DNA from: Desulfurococcales archaeon
GTDB taxonomy: Archaea > Thermoproteota > Thermoprotei_A > Sulfolobales > NBVN01
Direction of reading: 5' to 3'
DNA: 9,020 nt
Assembly (NCBI GenBank): GCA_021158735.1
Contig: JAGGUC010000144.1
Coordinates: 1-9,020 of the forward strand
Position numbers and translations under genes: made by a program. The notes below the pieces were generated by a model, which saw only the letters and a program-made list of their open reading frames with translations, was not told where the DNA came from and did not search any database. Each line of letters starts with the position of its first letter. The stretch's first letter is position 1. Shown piece by piece: positions 1-6,354 of the stretch.

Positions 1-98
1 ATAGCTGTTTTTTGGGTAACTACGGAAGTAAGCTGGGCCTCTATCTGCTGGTACTTAATGGCTAGCTGCTCTAGTTCTGGCGGTAATCTCTGAGCCAT
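1..98 (-). CDS. pfdB: Prefoldin beta subunit, N-terminal part (runs off the window)
   Basis: Thirty-two codons are visible, starting MAQRLPPELEQLAIKYQQ, followed by IEAQLTSVVTQK. This is the start of the N-terminal coiled-coil helix of archaeal prefoldin beta, where an 'LPPELQ..' opening followed by a Q-rich amphipathic helix is typical. Prefoldin is a cytosolic hexamer (two alpha, four beta subunits) that holds unfolded proteins and passes them to the thermosome. The ATG at 98-96 is preceded by a GGTGT purine-rich stretch. The gene is the last visible member of the exosome/proteasome cluster, 61 nt downstream of pcc1 on the same strand. A TATA-like element in that gap suggests its own promoter. 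The C-terminal part lies outside the window, so length and intactness are unknown. Confidence 0.85.
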   Translation of the reverse strand, partial: MAQRLPPELEQLAIKYQQIEAQLTSVVTQKTA

Positions 99-127
99 CG
101 ACTACACCGTGAGGTTATTTACTGGAA

Positions 128-144
128 ATGTTAATAATACTTTT
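128..144 (-). promoter_or_regulatory. Probable TATA/BRE promoter for prefoldin beta
   Basis: Read on the minus strand, the gap between pcc1 and pfdB carries AAAAGTATTATTAAC. This is an A-rich BRE-like stretch followed by a TATA-like box centred near 135. A start about 26 nt downstream would fall near 109, leaving a leader of about 11 nt before the ATG at 98. A second AT-rich motif (CTTAAAAG, near 157-164) overlaps the pcc1 stop and is an alternative. Inferred from position and composition only. Confidence 0.4.
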
Positions 145-159
145 GTTGTTAGCGAGCTT

Positions 160-423
160 TTAAGGCATCGAGCCTAACCTTCTAATAAGCTCTATAGTTG
201 ATGACATAAGCCTTAGCATAGCATTTGCTGCAGCCCTGAAGGATGAGTAGTCCGGCGCTTCAATAACTAATTCAATAGTTGACTCACCCACGATGTTAAT
301 TGCTGTTTTAACTCCCCTCAGCCTGACCTTAGCTTCCGGCGTTAAGGCCTTTACTACGGCATAGGTGGCATCCCGGCTCCCTACATCTACTACGGCTCTA
401 AAAATCACTACCGCGTCAGTCAT
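160..423 (-). CDS. pcc1: KEOPS complex subunit Pcc1
   Basis: An 87-residue protein of the size of archaeal Pcc1 (about 75-90 aa). The most characteristic part is the C-terminal half: ESTIELVIEAPDYSSFRAA (residues 47-65), then a long hydrophobic helix NAMLRLMSSTIELIRRL. This is the Pcc1 pattern of a beta-strand pair followed by the 'SFRAA.NS.LR' helix. Pcc1 is the dimerisation subunit of KEOPS (with Kae1, Bud32, Cgi121), which makes the universal t6A37 modification on ANN-decoding tRNAs, including the initiator tRNA encoded in this window. The ATG at 423-421 lies inside the end of the Brix gene (8-nt overlap), implying translational coupling. The assignment rests on size, C-terminal pattern and the usual position of this gene beside the exosome genes. 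Confidence 0.8.
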   Translation of the reverse strand: MTDAVVIFRAVVDVGSRDATYAVVKALTPEAKVRLRGVKTAINIVGESTIELVIEAPDYSSFRAAANAMLRLMSSTIELIRRLGSMP

Positions 424-967
424 ACTGCTTCACACCCATGACCTTAAATGACGGGCCACAGGGTCTATCAGATGACGTACATATAAACGACACGTTCATT
501 TCGTGACTGTTTCCCACAAGTACTACCTCAACAGCCCTTAGTGGAGGGGTACCTTGGTATAGTGAAGGCTTAAAGATTTCTACTATAGCTTCTGCTGCGA
601 GGATCGGTGGCCCTGACCCCAAGTTCGGAGGGCTCATGACCAGTGACTTAATACCTAGTGGCTTTTGGTATTCCCTGATCTCCCTACCCAATCTTACTGA
701 CGCTATTTTAAGTAGGTAGATCCTCTTTAGTTCTACGTCCGACACCCTATAGTAAACAAGTGCTGATGGGTTGGCTTTAATTTCGTAGATCATGAGTAAA
801 CCGTAGGCATTCTTACTCACAGCTATGTTCTTGAGGTCATTGAGTGTAGACTTACCTCTATTAAACTTTATTGAGTGAGGTATCGCGAGCGTGAGTTCCT
901 TTACAAAAGATCTTGTTCTTCTTGAGGGTTCTCTTGAGGTTGTTATAATTAACTTCTTTTTATTCAT
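416..967 (-). CDS. Brix domain protein (Imp4/Rpf-like ribosome biogenesis factor)
   Basis: 183 residues, opening MNKKKLIITTSREPSRRTRS. The 'TTSR.PSRRTRSF.KEL' segment (residues 9-24) is the hallmark N-terminal motif of archaeal Brix/Imp4-like proteins. It is followed by a basic stretch (SIKFNRGKSTLNDL, about 32-45) and the strand YGLLMIYEIKANPSALVYYRV (about 55-75, quoted in part). In eukaryotes Brix proteins act in pre-rRNA processing and subunit assembly. The single archaeal version is presumed to bind rRNA during ribosome maturation. The gene starts 15 nt after rpl37ae and overlaps pcc1 by 8 nt, so it is probably co-transcribed with both. The full-length Brix fold fits the size of archaeal members (about 160-190 aa). 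The exact rRNA target is not known from the sequence. Confidence 0.82.
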   Translation of the reverse strand: MNKKKLIITTSREPSRRTRSFVKELTLAIPHSIKFNRGKSTLNDLKNIAVSKNAYGLLMIYEIKANPSALVYYRVSDVELKRIYLLKIASVRLGREIREYQKPLGIKSLVMSPPNLGSGPPILAAEAIVEIFKPSLYQGTPPLRAVEVVLVGNSHEMNVSFICTSSDRPCGPSFKVMGVKQYD

Positions 968-982
968 TTCATTTATCCTTCA

Positions 983-1240
983 CTACTTGGGTGTTACCTT
1001 CCCTACCTCTGTATACGGCTGGTAGGCTCCGCCAGCGAATATGCGGCCGCACCTAGGACAGTACCACACACCCACTGATATTCTCTTCATTCTGACTTTG
1101 CTGCCGCAGAATACACACCTATATGTTGCGTACCTCCTTTCCATAACTTCTCTCCACTTCTTTCTTAGTGTGGACCCGTACCTCGGTCCATAGCGTCCAG
1201 CAATACCAACTACTCTAGTTCTCCTGCCCATCTCCCCCAT
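983..1240 (-). CDS. rpl37ae: 50S ribosomal protein L37Ae (eL43)
   Basis: 85 residues with the eL43 signature: the basic segment RVVGIAGRYGPRYGSTLRKK (residues 9-28) and a four-cysteine zinc finger C42-x2-C45 ... C61-x2-C64 (CVFC and CPRC), followed by GRIFAGGAY. It binds 23S rRNA in the large subunit. Two ATGs are possible: 1240 (MGEMGRRTR) and 1231 (MGRRTR). The second begins nearer the usual family N-terminus, but the first is immediately downstream of a predicted promoter, so I keep it with low certainty. It lies between rrp42 (35-nt gap) and the Brix gene (15-nt gap). A TATA-like element in the rrp42 gap suggests this ribosomal gene has a promoter of its own within the cluster. Confidence 0.95.
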   Translation of the reverse strand: MGEMGRRTRVVGIAGRYGPRYGSTLRKKWREVMERRYATYRCVFCGSKVRMKRISVGVWYCPRCGRIFAGGAYQPYTEVGKVTPK

Positions 1241-1262
1241 CCTTACTTAGGTGGTATGGACT

Positions 1263-1277
1263 ATGCTTTTAAGTTTT
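1263..1277 (-). promoter_or_regulatory. Probable internal promoter upstream of rpl37ae
   Basis: Minus-strand reading gives AAAACTTAAAAGC, an A-rich BRE-like run followed by CTTAAAAG, overlapping the rrp42 stop codon. With the usual spacing of about 26 nt, transcription would start near 1243, just before the rpl37ae ATG at 1240 (or 12 nt before the alternative at 1231). Very similar elements precede the tRNA exon 1 and exon 3 pieces in this window. Predicted, not proven. Confidence 0.45.
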
Positions 1278-2202
1278 ATTGGGAGGTTTCTTCTTCGTTT
1301 TCGCCTTTCATACCTGTGTCTTCCGAGTCCTCTCTTAATTTCCTGGTGGCTTGCTCGGCACTTGCCTCACGTGTTGATGTCTCTATAGACTTCTCCACGA
1401 CCTCGATTATCTCCTTGCCCTTCTTCATAGCTAGTTCGGTCATCTTCAGTACTTCATTTTTATCTAAAGCACCCATTCCTGACTTTTGAAGTCCTGCTAT
1501 TCTTTCATCATCTGACACCGCAATCACCAGCTTCGTATCAAGAACTGTTTCCTCCTCTATGTCCGGATCAACAAGCATTATTTTGTCGATCTTACCTATT
1601 GTTACCGTGACCACCTTCCGGTTCATAGGCAGTGGCCCTGTGTACTCGCTCTTATCTACTCTGATTTCCTCACCTTCTACTTCAGCCTTAGGCACCCTAG
1701 CTGTTAGGAGTGCAGCTAGTGTAGCTATTGATGATGCGTCAATTAAGTTGCCGTCATGATCTAGCACGTATATATCTATCCACACTACCCACACGCGCTT
1801 GCCGGGTATCAGCACCAGCTTACCCAGGTCTATTGCTTTGATCTCTCTCAATGACCTGTCGATCACTCTTGCCAGCTCTATCGCGTTTTCATCGGGAGGT
1901 CCCGGCTCGAAGAGCGGTGATGCCGTGGGTACGAACTCTGCTGACACTACTATGGCGCCTTCATTAGGTGTGTCAGGGTACGGTGTCCCTAATTCTAACT
2001 TAACACCAGCAATTACCTGCGTGTTCCCCAGCTTCACAAATGCTGAGCCGTCAGCGTTGGGTATGTAGTTTGTCACTATGCCCAGCTCTCTGAAGTCCTC
2101 TAGGCCCCTACCTGAGGCTCTCACACCTTTCTTGATCAGTGAGACTATCGTTTCCGCCTTTAGTTTCGGTATTATGTAGTCTGATGAAGGTGTTATCGAC
2201 AT
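1276..2202 (-). CDS. rrp42: Exosome complex RNase PH-like subunit Rrp42
   Basis: 308 residues; RNase PH fold of the non-catalytic archaeal subunit. Recognisable segments are GRGLEDFRELGIVTNYIPNA (31-50), DGSAFVKLGNTQVIAGVKLE (51-70), VWIDIYVLDHDGNLIDAS (about 140-157) and LVDPDIEEETVLDT (210-223). Rrp42 pairs with Rrp41 to form the hexameric RNase PH ring (three heterodimers); it helps bind RNA but lacks the phosphorolytic aspartates. The ATG at 2202 lies 2 nt after the rrp41 stop, with GGTGGAGGAG inside the end of rrp41 as a strong RBS. The C-terminus (about 275-308) is a Ser/Glu/Lys-rich, low-complexity tail extending past the conserved fold (archaeal Rrp42 is commonly about 270-280 aa). 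The gene is intact. Confidence 0.95.
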   Translation of the reverse strand: MSITPSSDYIIPKLKAETIVSLIKKGVRASGRGLEDFRELGIVTNYIPNADGSAFVKLGNTQVIAGVKLELGTPYPDTPNEGAIVVSAEFVPTASPLFEPGPPDENAIELARVIDRSLREIKAIDLGKLVLIPGKRVWVVWIDIYVLDHDGNLIDASSIATLAALLTARVPKAEVEGEEIRVDKSEYTGPLPMNRKVVTVTIGKIDKIMLVDPDIEEETVLDTKLVIAVSDDERIAGLQKSGMGALDKNEVLKMTELAMKKGKEIIEVVEKSIETSTREASAEQATRKLREDSEDTGMKGENEEETSQ

Positions 2203-2204
2203 AA

Positions 2205-2942
2205 CTACTCCTCCACCTTGACCTTTAAGTACTTCGTCTTTAGAACCTCTCTCTGTATTTTATAGATCTCCTGAATACCCCTCATCGCTAGATCTAATGC
2301 CTCCTCAAACTCGCCCGGTGTTAAGACGCCATTGAGTTGTAGAAGCGTTATCTTACCTAGTGATGGGGCTGCTGCAACAGGCATGTCGGCCTCGCCATAC
2401 ATATCCTCAACCTCATCTATGTCGAGAACGATGACACCATCAACCTTCCCGACGGCAACACCTGTGACTAGGTCCCTCACGGGTATACCAGCGTCGGCAA
2501 GCGCTAGCGAAGCTGCAGTTATGGATGTTGTCCTCGTGCCCCCGTCCGCGTTCAGTACCTCGATGTATATGTCTATTGATGCTCTCGGGAACATTTCAGA
2601 GATTACTATGGGCTCTAGAGCCTCCCTAATAACCTTAGATAGCTCGATCTCTCTCCTCGTAGGTGCTGGGGACTTCCTCTCATGTGTTGAGAATGGTGCC
2701 ATGTGATATCTGCACCTCAGTATCGCCCTATAAGGTAGTGATATGTGCTTTGGCTGCGGCTCTCTCGGCCCGTAGACTGCTGCAAGCACTCTCGTCTTCC
2801 CGTACTCCACTAAGGCAGAGCCGTTGGCGTTCTTCAGTACCCCGACCTGCATCTTGATAGGCCTTAACTCGTCAGGCCTCCTCCCGTCGTGTCTGAGCCC
2901 GTCATCCCTAATCAGCTTCGGTTTCTCCTCCTTGCTCACCAC
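2205..2942 (-). CDS. rrp41: Exosome complex catalytic exonuclease subunit Rrp41
   Basis: 245 residues. The conserved RNase PH start LIRDDGLRHDGRRPDELRPI (10-29) is followed by NANGSALVEYGKTRVLAAVYGP, the phosphate-binding segment NADGGTRTTS (131-140) and EDMYGEADMPVA (179-190). D180 and D186 have the six-residue spacing of the two catalytic aspartates of the archaeal enzyme, so this is the active phosphorolytic 3'-5' exonuclease/polyadenylase of the exosome. The start is GTG at 2942, chosen because GGAGGGG lies about 8 nt upstream; a second GTG directly follows. The start lies 35 nt inside the end of rrp4, an unusually long overlap. The next gene, rrp42, follows after 2 nt. RNA decay is coupled here to SBDS and proteasome genes in one likely transcript. 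Confidence 0.96.
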   Translation of the reverse strand: MVSKEEKPKLIRDDGLRHDGRRPDELRPIKMQVGVLKNANGSALVEYGKTRVLAAVYGPREPQPKHISLPYRAILRCRYHMAPFSTHERKSPAPTRREIELSKVIREALEPIVISEMFPRASIDIYIEVLNADGGTRTTSITAASLALADAGIPVRDLVTGVAVGKVDGVIVLDIDEVEDMYGEADMPVAAAPSLGKITLLQLNGVLTPGEFEEALDLAMRGIQEIYKIQREVLKTKYLKVKVEE

Positions 2943-3657
2943 CTAGTAATCCCCTCCTAACCTTCTCTTTAAGAATAAATTCCTTTATTCTGTCTGTGAG
3001 GCCTGGTATGTGGGCTTCCCTCTCAATTTTCCTTACAGCAAGAACCACGATCTCCTCTAGCTGCTTATTCGGGCACTCAATAAGTATCCTGCCGTTTTTA
3101 GCTACTGTTATCTTGCACCCTGTTTCACTCTCTAATGTCTGATGCATTGACCCCTTCTTACCTATGACTCTAGGAACCTTAACCGGGCTTATCTCTATTA
3201 CCGAGCCCTTAGTTACCTTTCCCAATCCCTTACCCTTAGTAGTCAGTATCGGGTCCCTTGTTCTGTCAAAAACTTCTACTTTAGCTAAGACTACGTCCCC
3301 TATGTTAAGGTAGTCGCTGAGGTCCTCCTTAGCTGGATTTATTGGCCTGCCCAGGAAGTCTGCAGCGTAGAGTGTTGCTGGAAATGGCGCTCTTATATCT
3401 ACTTCCCAGCTGGTTATACCTACGTTTCTTATGACGCCTATGACGACATCACCTGGTGATGGATAGTAGAATCCCTCGAGGGGTATTACGGTTAGGGAGT
3501 CTTCAGTGACTTCTGCTAGCCCAACGACTGCTGAGTAGTACCTATTGCCTACCCTGTATATGTAGTTGGGTGTTGCCACCTTAAACTCTCCTTCAGCTAT
3601 TAACTGCCCTGGAATTACTAACTCCCTATTTTCTGACTGAGCCTTCTTCCTACCCAA
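2908..3657 (-). CDS. rrp4: Exosome complex RNA-binding cap subunit Rrp4
   Basis: 249 residues in three domains. The N-terminal domain (about 10-60) opens RELVIPGQLIAEGEF. An S1 domain (about 67-140) includes PGDVVIGVIRNVG. A KH domain (about 150-215) has the nucleic-acid-binding G-x-x-G loop as IGKKG (165-169). Rrp4 forms the trimeric cap over the Rrp41/Rrp42 ring and feeds RNA into the channel. The start is TTG at 3657, directly abutting the SBDS stop (zero spacing), with a GGTGGTG purine-rich element just upstream. The last 35 nt overlap rrp41 in another frame, encoding a polar GGEQGGETEAD-like tail. The gene is intact and of normal length. Confidence 0.95.
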   Translation of the reverse strand: MGRKKAQSENRELVIPGQLIAEGEFKVATPNYIYRVGNRYYSAVVGLAEVTEDSLTVIPLEGFYYPSPGDVVIGVIRNVGITSWEVDIRAPFPATLYAADFLGRPINPAKEDLSDYLNIGDVVLAKVEVFDRTRDPILTTKGKGLGKVTKGSVIEISPVKVPRVIGKKGSMHQTLESETGCKITVAKNGRILIECPNKQLEEIVVLAVRKIEREAHIPGLTDRIKEFILKEKVRRGLLGGEQGGETEAD

Positions 3658-4353
3658 CTACACCACCTTCACATTTACTTCAGCTGCCCCTTTCGTCGCC
3701 CTGTTAATTCTGTCTATTACCTCGGCTTGCATTCCAGCGGGCAGTTCAATTTCTACATGGTAGCTCCCGTCATTCAGCCACTTCTCATTCTTAACCTCAC
3801 CTAACCTCCTGAGTTCCTGATACGCCTTAGCAGCTACTTCAGGTGGTACTCTAACTGTTATGTATGCTTTCGCTATCTTTATTGGCAGTACCCTAACTAT
3901 AGCCCTAATAATCTGTGTTGCCTGCTCCTCAACGCTCCTATAAAGGTCTACACTGACCCTTACTTCCTCCATGGCTTTCTCTATTCTCTGAGGTGGTATA
4001 GGTGTCTTTGTATGCGGGTCTACGGCTGACCGAGCTATATAGTTTATGATCTGTCTCTTCTTAGCTTCCAGAAGCTTTCTGCGTTGCTCGGTAGTTAACT
4101 GCAGCTCCCCTTTCTTTATGATGGCATCTGCTACCTTCTTTATGTCGTCTGTTCCGAAGATCTTCTTCAGCTCCTCCGGAGATGCTCTATCTCCTCTGCG
4201 CACGTCCTTGTACACGTAATCCCCGACTAGAACGTCATCTATGTTTAATTTTGCGCCCTCTCGGTACTGGAGTGCCTTATCCGGGTTCACTAGTATTTCG
4301 AATTTCCGACCTTTGACTTCGTAACGAGCTACTACATAGCCCCTACTGCTCAT
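3658..4353 (-). CDS. sdo1: Ribosome maturation protein SBDS (Sdo1)
   Basis: 231 residues, matching the archaeal SBDS length. The FYSH domain (about 5-95) includes ARYEVKGRKFEILVNPDKAL and GDYVYKDVRRGDRAS. The central helical domain (about 96-165) includes LTTEQRRKLLEAKKRQIINY and DPHTKTPIPPQRIEKAM. The C-terminal ferredoxin-like domain is about 168-231. SBDS acts with an EF-2-type GTPase in eukaryotes to release the anti-association factor (IF6) from the large subunit; the archaeal protein is thought to play the same part. Its ATG overlaps the psmA stop (ATGA, 4 nt), and rrp4 begins immediately after its stop. Co-expression with the exosome is the usual archaeal arrangement. The gene is intact. 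Confidence 0.96.
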   Translation of the reverse strand: MSSRGYVVARYEVKGRKFEILVNPDKALQYREGAKLNIDDVLVGDYVYKDVRRGDRASPEELKKIFGTDDIKKVADAIIKKGELQLTTEQRRKLLEAKKRQIINYIARSAVDPHTKTPIPPQRIEKAMEEVRVSVDLYRSVEEQATQIIRAIVRVLPIKIAKAYITVRVPPEVAAKAYQELRRLGEVKNEKWLNDGSYHVEIELPAGMQAEVIDRINRATKGAAEVNVKVV

Positions 4354-5081
4354 TTATCTACACCTGTCTTGGCTATGAGCTCAGCTAGCTTTTCACGGCT
4401 AAGCTTCCTGAATACTTTGTCCTCTAGCGTTATGTACCCCAGCTCAACGTTTTCTGCTGTGAGGGGTGCTTCGGCAGATGATCTAAGAGCTTTTAAAGCC
4501 AGCTCAATGAGGTCATCAACACTCATGCCTTCCTTATAGTTCTTCTCTAGGAATTCCATGGCTGGCTGCTCACCTGAACCCATAGCTATGGCTAGGTACG
4601 CAAAGTAGTATCCGTTTATTTCCGTCTTAAATAGTTGAACACCTTTGCTGTCCACGCCTAGGAATATTAGTGAGACGCCGAAGGGTCTCACGCCTGCGTG
4701 CTGTGTGTAGAGCTGCTTCACGTCACATATGTTGCGTACTATGTACTCGACATCTACTGGCTCGTCATAAACAAATCTGTAATTCATGGCTGTTCTTCTC
4801 GCGTAATCTATGAGGACCCTGCCATCAGCTGCTAGACCTGCAAATGACGAACCTATGTGTGTGTCTATTAGGTAGATCTTCTCTATTGAGCTGATGTCTA
4901 TTAGTGGTGCTATCCTCCTCCTCTCAGCAACTATTACTCCGCCCTTAGGGCTCTTGATGGCTATGGTTGTCCAGCCCTTCTTTATGTTTTCGGCTGCGTA
5001 CTCTACCTGGTACAGCTTGCCATCCGGCGAGAACACCGTTATTGCCCTATCATACCCCATTGAAGGTGGTCCAAACGCCAA
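4350..5081 (-). CDS. psmA: Proteasome subunit alpha
   Basis: A 243-residue alpha subunit if started at the TTG at 5081, giving MAFGPPSMGYDRAITVFSPD. This is the canonical N-terminus with the YDR gating motif (residues 10-12), then GKLYQVEYA. Other family marks are GLAADGRVLIDYAR and GVRPFGVSLIFLGVD. Seven alpha subunits form each outer ring of the 20S core, gating entry of unfolded substrates. The upstream ATG at 5141 would add 20 residues (MLVSIISLYYLIE...) that belong to no known alpha-subunit N-terminus and would lie across the predicted TATA box, so I reject it. The predicted transcript start near 5091 supports the TTG. It is the first gene of the cluster and overlaps SBDS by 4 nt. Confidence 0.96.
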   Translation of the reverse strand: MAFGPPSMGYDRAITVFSPDGKLYQVEYAAENIKKGWTTIAIKSPKGGVIVAERRRIAPLIDISSIEKIYLIDTHIGSSFAGLAADGRVLIDYARRTAMNYRFVYDEPVDVEYIVRNICDVKQLYTQHAGVRPFGVSLIFLGVDSKGVQLFKTEINGYYFAYLAIAMGSGEQPAMEFLEKNYKEGMSVDDLIELALKALRSSAEAPLTAENVELGYITLEDKVFRKLSREKLAELIAKTGVDK

Positions 5082-5110
5082 TATCCCTACCCTTTTAGGG
5101 TTTTCGATCA

Positions 5111-5124
5111 AGTAATATAAACTT
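5111..5124 (-). promoter_or_regulatory. Probable promoter of the psmA-SBDS-exosome cluster
   Basis: Minus-strand reading gives AAGTTTATATTACT, a good archaeal TATA box (core 5113-5121). A start about 26 nt downstream falls near 5091, about 10 nt before the TTG start of psmA at 5081. This placement independently favours the TTG over the upstream in-frame ATG at 5141. The element sits in the short divergent gap shared with the DUF1152 gene. Confidence 0.6.
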
Positions 5125-5133
5125 ATTATACTG
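5120..5133 (+). promoter_or_regulatory. Probable TATA-like element for the DUF1152 gene
   Basis: On the plus strand, AAACTTATTATACT follows the psmA TATA box almost immediately. Centred near 5128, it would place transcription start at about 5154, giving a near-leaderless message for the gene starting at 5161 (or 5155). The two divergent TATA elements nearly overlap, so the two transcription directions may compete for TBP/TFB. Inference from spacing only. Confidence 0.4.
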
Positions 5134-5160
5134 ACTAACATTAAACTCGGTAGCTTGAGT

Positions 5161-6183
5161 ATGAGTGGAATAATCAGTGAGCTGAGGAAGGAAGGAATAG
5201 CGGTTGTTGGGGCTGGCGGGTCAGGTGATGTTGTTTCTGCTTTCGTTTTTTGTAAGGTGGTTCGTGACTTGCTTAGTATTGAGAAATGTGTTCCAGTAGC
5301 TGTTCTGTGGGAGAGGTGGTCACTTGACCCGTACCCTGGACCTATTCCTAGGTCGTTAATTAGGAATGCTGAGGTAAGGAGATGCGTTTACGTTGGTCCT
5401 GACACGTATGTTGAGAGGTGTGGCGGTGATTACGTCTTCAGACCTCACGCAGCTATTGTTGCTGAACTGTACGGTGACGTCGTACCTGCAGTAACGCTGG
5501 AGCTAGGAGTTTGTGGTGTTGTCGAGTGCCTCCGTGAGTTAGTGGACTCGGGCTTTAAGTATGTTGTAGCTCTTGATGTAGGTGGGGACATACTAGCTAG
5601 TGGCTATGAAGAGTCACTCTGGTCTCCACTAGCTGACTCACTAATTTTAGCTGCAGTAAGTGAGTTTAACTCCCTAGTTGCTGTTCTCGCTCCCGGAGCT
5701 GACGGTGAGCTCCCGCAGGACTGCGTTATGAGTAGGATAGGTGAGGTGATGTCTAAGGGAGGATATGTAGGTGCTCTAGGGCTTTGGAGAGAGTATGCAG
5801 GGCTGTACGAGAAGGTACTCCCTGAGACACGTACTGAGGCAAGCAGGGTACCTTACGAGGCACTCCTAGGGCACCTGGGCACGAAGAGTATGCGGAAGGG
5901 AACTAGGAGAGTTCAGATAACTCCACTATCACCTTTAATATTCTTATTAAAAACTAGTACAGTTCTCCAGCTAAATAAACTAGCTCAGGAACTCAAGAAA
6001 ACGAGGAGCTTAGCTGATGCACTAAAGACAGCTGAAGAACTAGGAATACCCACAGAACTCCACCTAGAAATAGAGATAGCAAAGAAGTACGGCTGCGGAC
6101 CCGAAAGCCTCAAAGCAAACATAAACACACAAGAAGTACGTAAAATAATACGAGAGAGAATATTCAAACAACCAAAAACTTAA
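5161..6183 (+). CDS. DUF1152 family protein
   Basis: About 340 residues. The N-terminus GIAVVGAGGSGDVVSAFVFCK (quoted in part: VVGAGGSGDVVSA, about 16-28) is a glycine-rich, nucleotide-binding-like loop. It is followed by LWERWSLDPYPGPIPR (about 49-64) and VVALDVGGDILASGYEESLWSPLAD (about 135-160, motif GGDIL). This set is typical of the DUF1152 family, proteins of unknown activity found in archaea and some bacteria. The start is taken at ATG 5161; an in-frame TTG at 5155 would add two residues. There is no clear SD, so translation is probably leaderless. It is divergent from psmA. From about 5900 onward the coding strand changes from G/T-rich to A/C-rich. The stop overlaps the promoter-like element of tRNA exon 1. 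Function is unknown. Confidence 0.85.
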   Translation: MSGIISELRKEGIAVVGAGGSGDVVSAFVFCKVVRDLLSIEKCVPVAVLWERWSLDPYPGPIPRSLIRNAEVRRCVYVGPDTYVERCGGDYVFRPHAAIVAELYGDVVPAVTLELGVCGVVECLRELVDSGFKYVVALDVGGDILASGYEESLWSPLADSLILAAVSEFNSLVAVLAPGADGELPQDCVMSRIGEVMSKGGYVGALGLWREYAGLYEKVLPETRTEASRVPYEALLGHLGTKSMRKGTRRVQITPLSPLIFLLKTSTVLQLNKLAQELKKTRSLADALKTAEELGIPTELHLEIEIAKKYGCGPESLKANINTQEVRKIIRERIFKQPKT

Positions 6184-6186
6184 AAG
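6174..6186 (+). promoter_or_regulatory. TATA/BRE promoter for tRNA-iMet exon 1
   Basis: AAAAACTTAAAAG (BRE-like A run, then CTTAAAAG) overlaps the DUF1152 stop codon. A start 26 nt downstream of the box centre would fall near 6209. The transcript would begin just before the G-run at 6212, with a leader of about 14-16 nt before the tRNA 5' end at 6225. This is the usual position for an archaeal tRNA promoter. Confidence 0.6.
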
Positions 6187-6224
6187 AACCAGTAACTACA
6201 TAATTAACTACGGGGGGCCAGAGC

Positions 6225-6255
6225 AGCGGGGTGGGGTAGCCAGGAAGCCCGCGGG
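6225..6255 (+). tRNA. Initiator tRNA-Met(CAU), piece 1 (positions 1-30)
   Basis: 31 nt: acceptor 5' strand AGCGGGG; U8 G9; D-stem GGGU; D-loop AGCCAGGAA (A14, G15, G18, G19, A21 in place); GCCC; G26; then CGGG (27-30), the first four bases of the anticodon stem. Its acceptor strand pairs perfectly only with CCCCGCU at 8575-8581, over 2.3 kb away. The piece ends inside a BHB-like splice motif. The central helix is CGCG 6250-6253 with CGCG 7802-7805, the 5' bulge is GG|A (6254-6256), and the inner helix begins at 6257. The outer helix is missing (a relaxed bulge-helix-loop form). A1-U72 and the sequence match archaeal initiator tRNA. No other copy is in the window, so this may be the cell's only initiator gene. 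Confidence 0.93.
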
Positions 6256-6354
6256 AGACCGGGGCTACCGTCCCTGCCCACGCTTAGTTTAATTCATCGA
6301 TGAATTTTCAGCGAATCGAGTCCGCAGTCAAGCCTTGAATAGCCTCACGCAACT

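Noticed and set aside
2332..2706. A 124-codon plus-strand open frame within rrp41.
   Set aside because: It is the reverse complement of a highly conserved enzyme gene, Ser/Thr/Ala-rich without motifs, and a typical shadow frame. The same applies to plus-strand frames inside rrp42.
5082..5141. An N-terminal extension of the proteasome alpha subunit from ATG 5141.
   Set aside because: The 20 extra residues are unlike any alpha-subunit N-terminus and lie over the predicted TATA box. The TTG at 5081 restores the canonical start.
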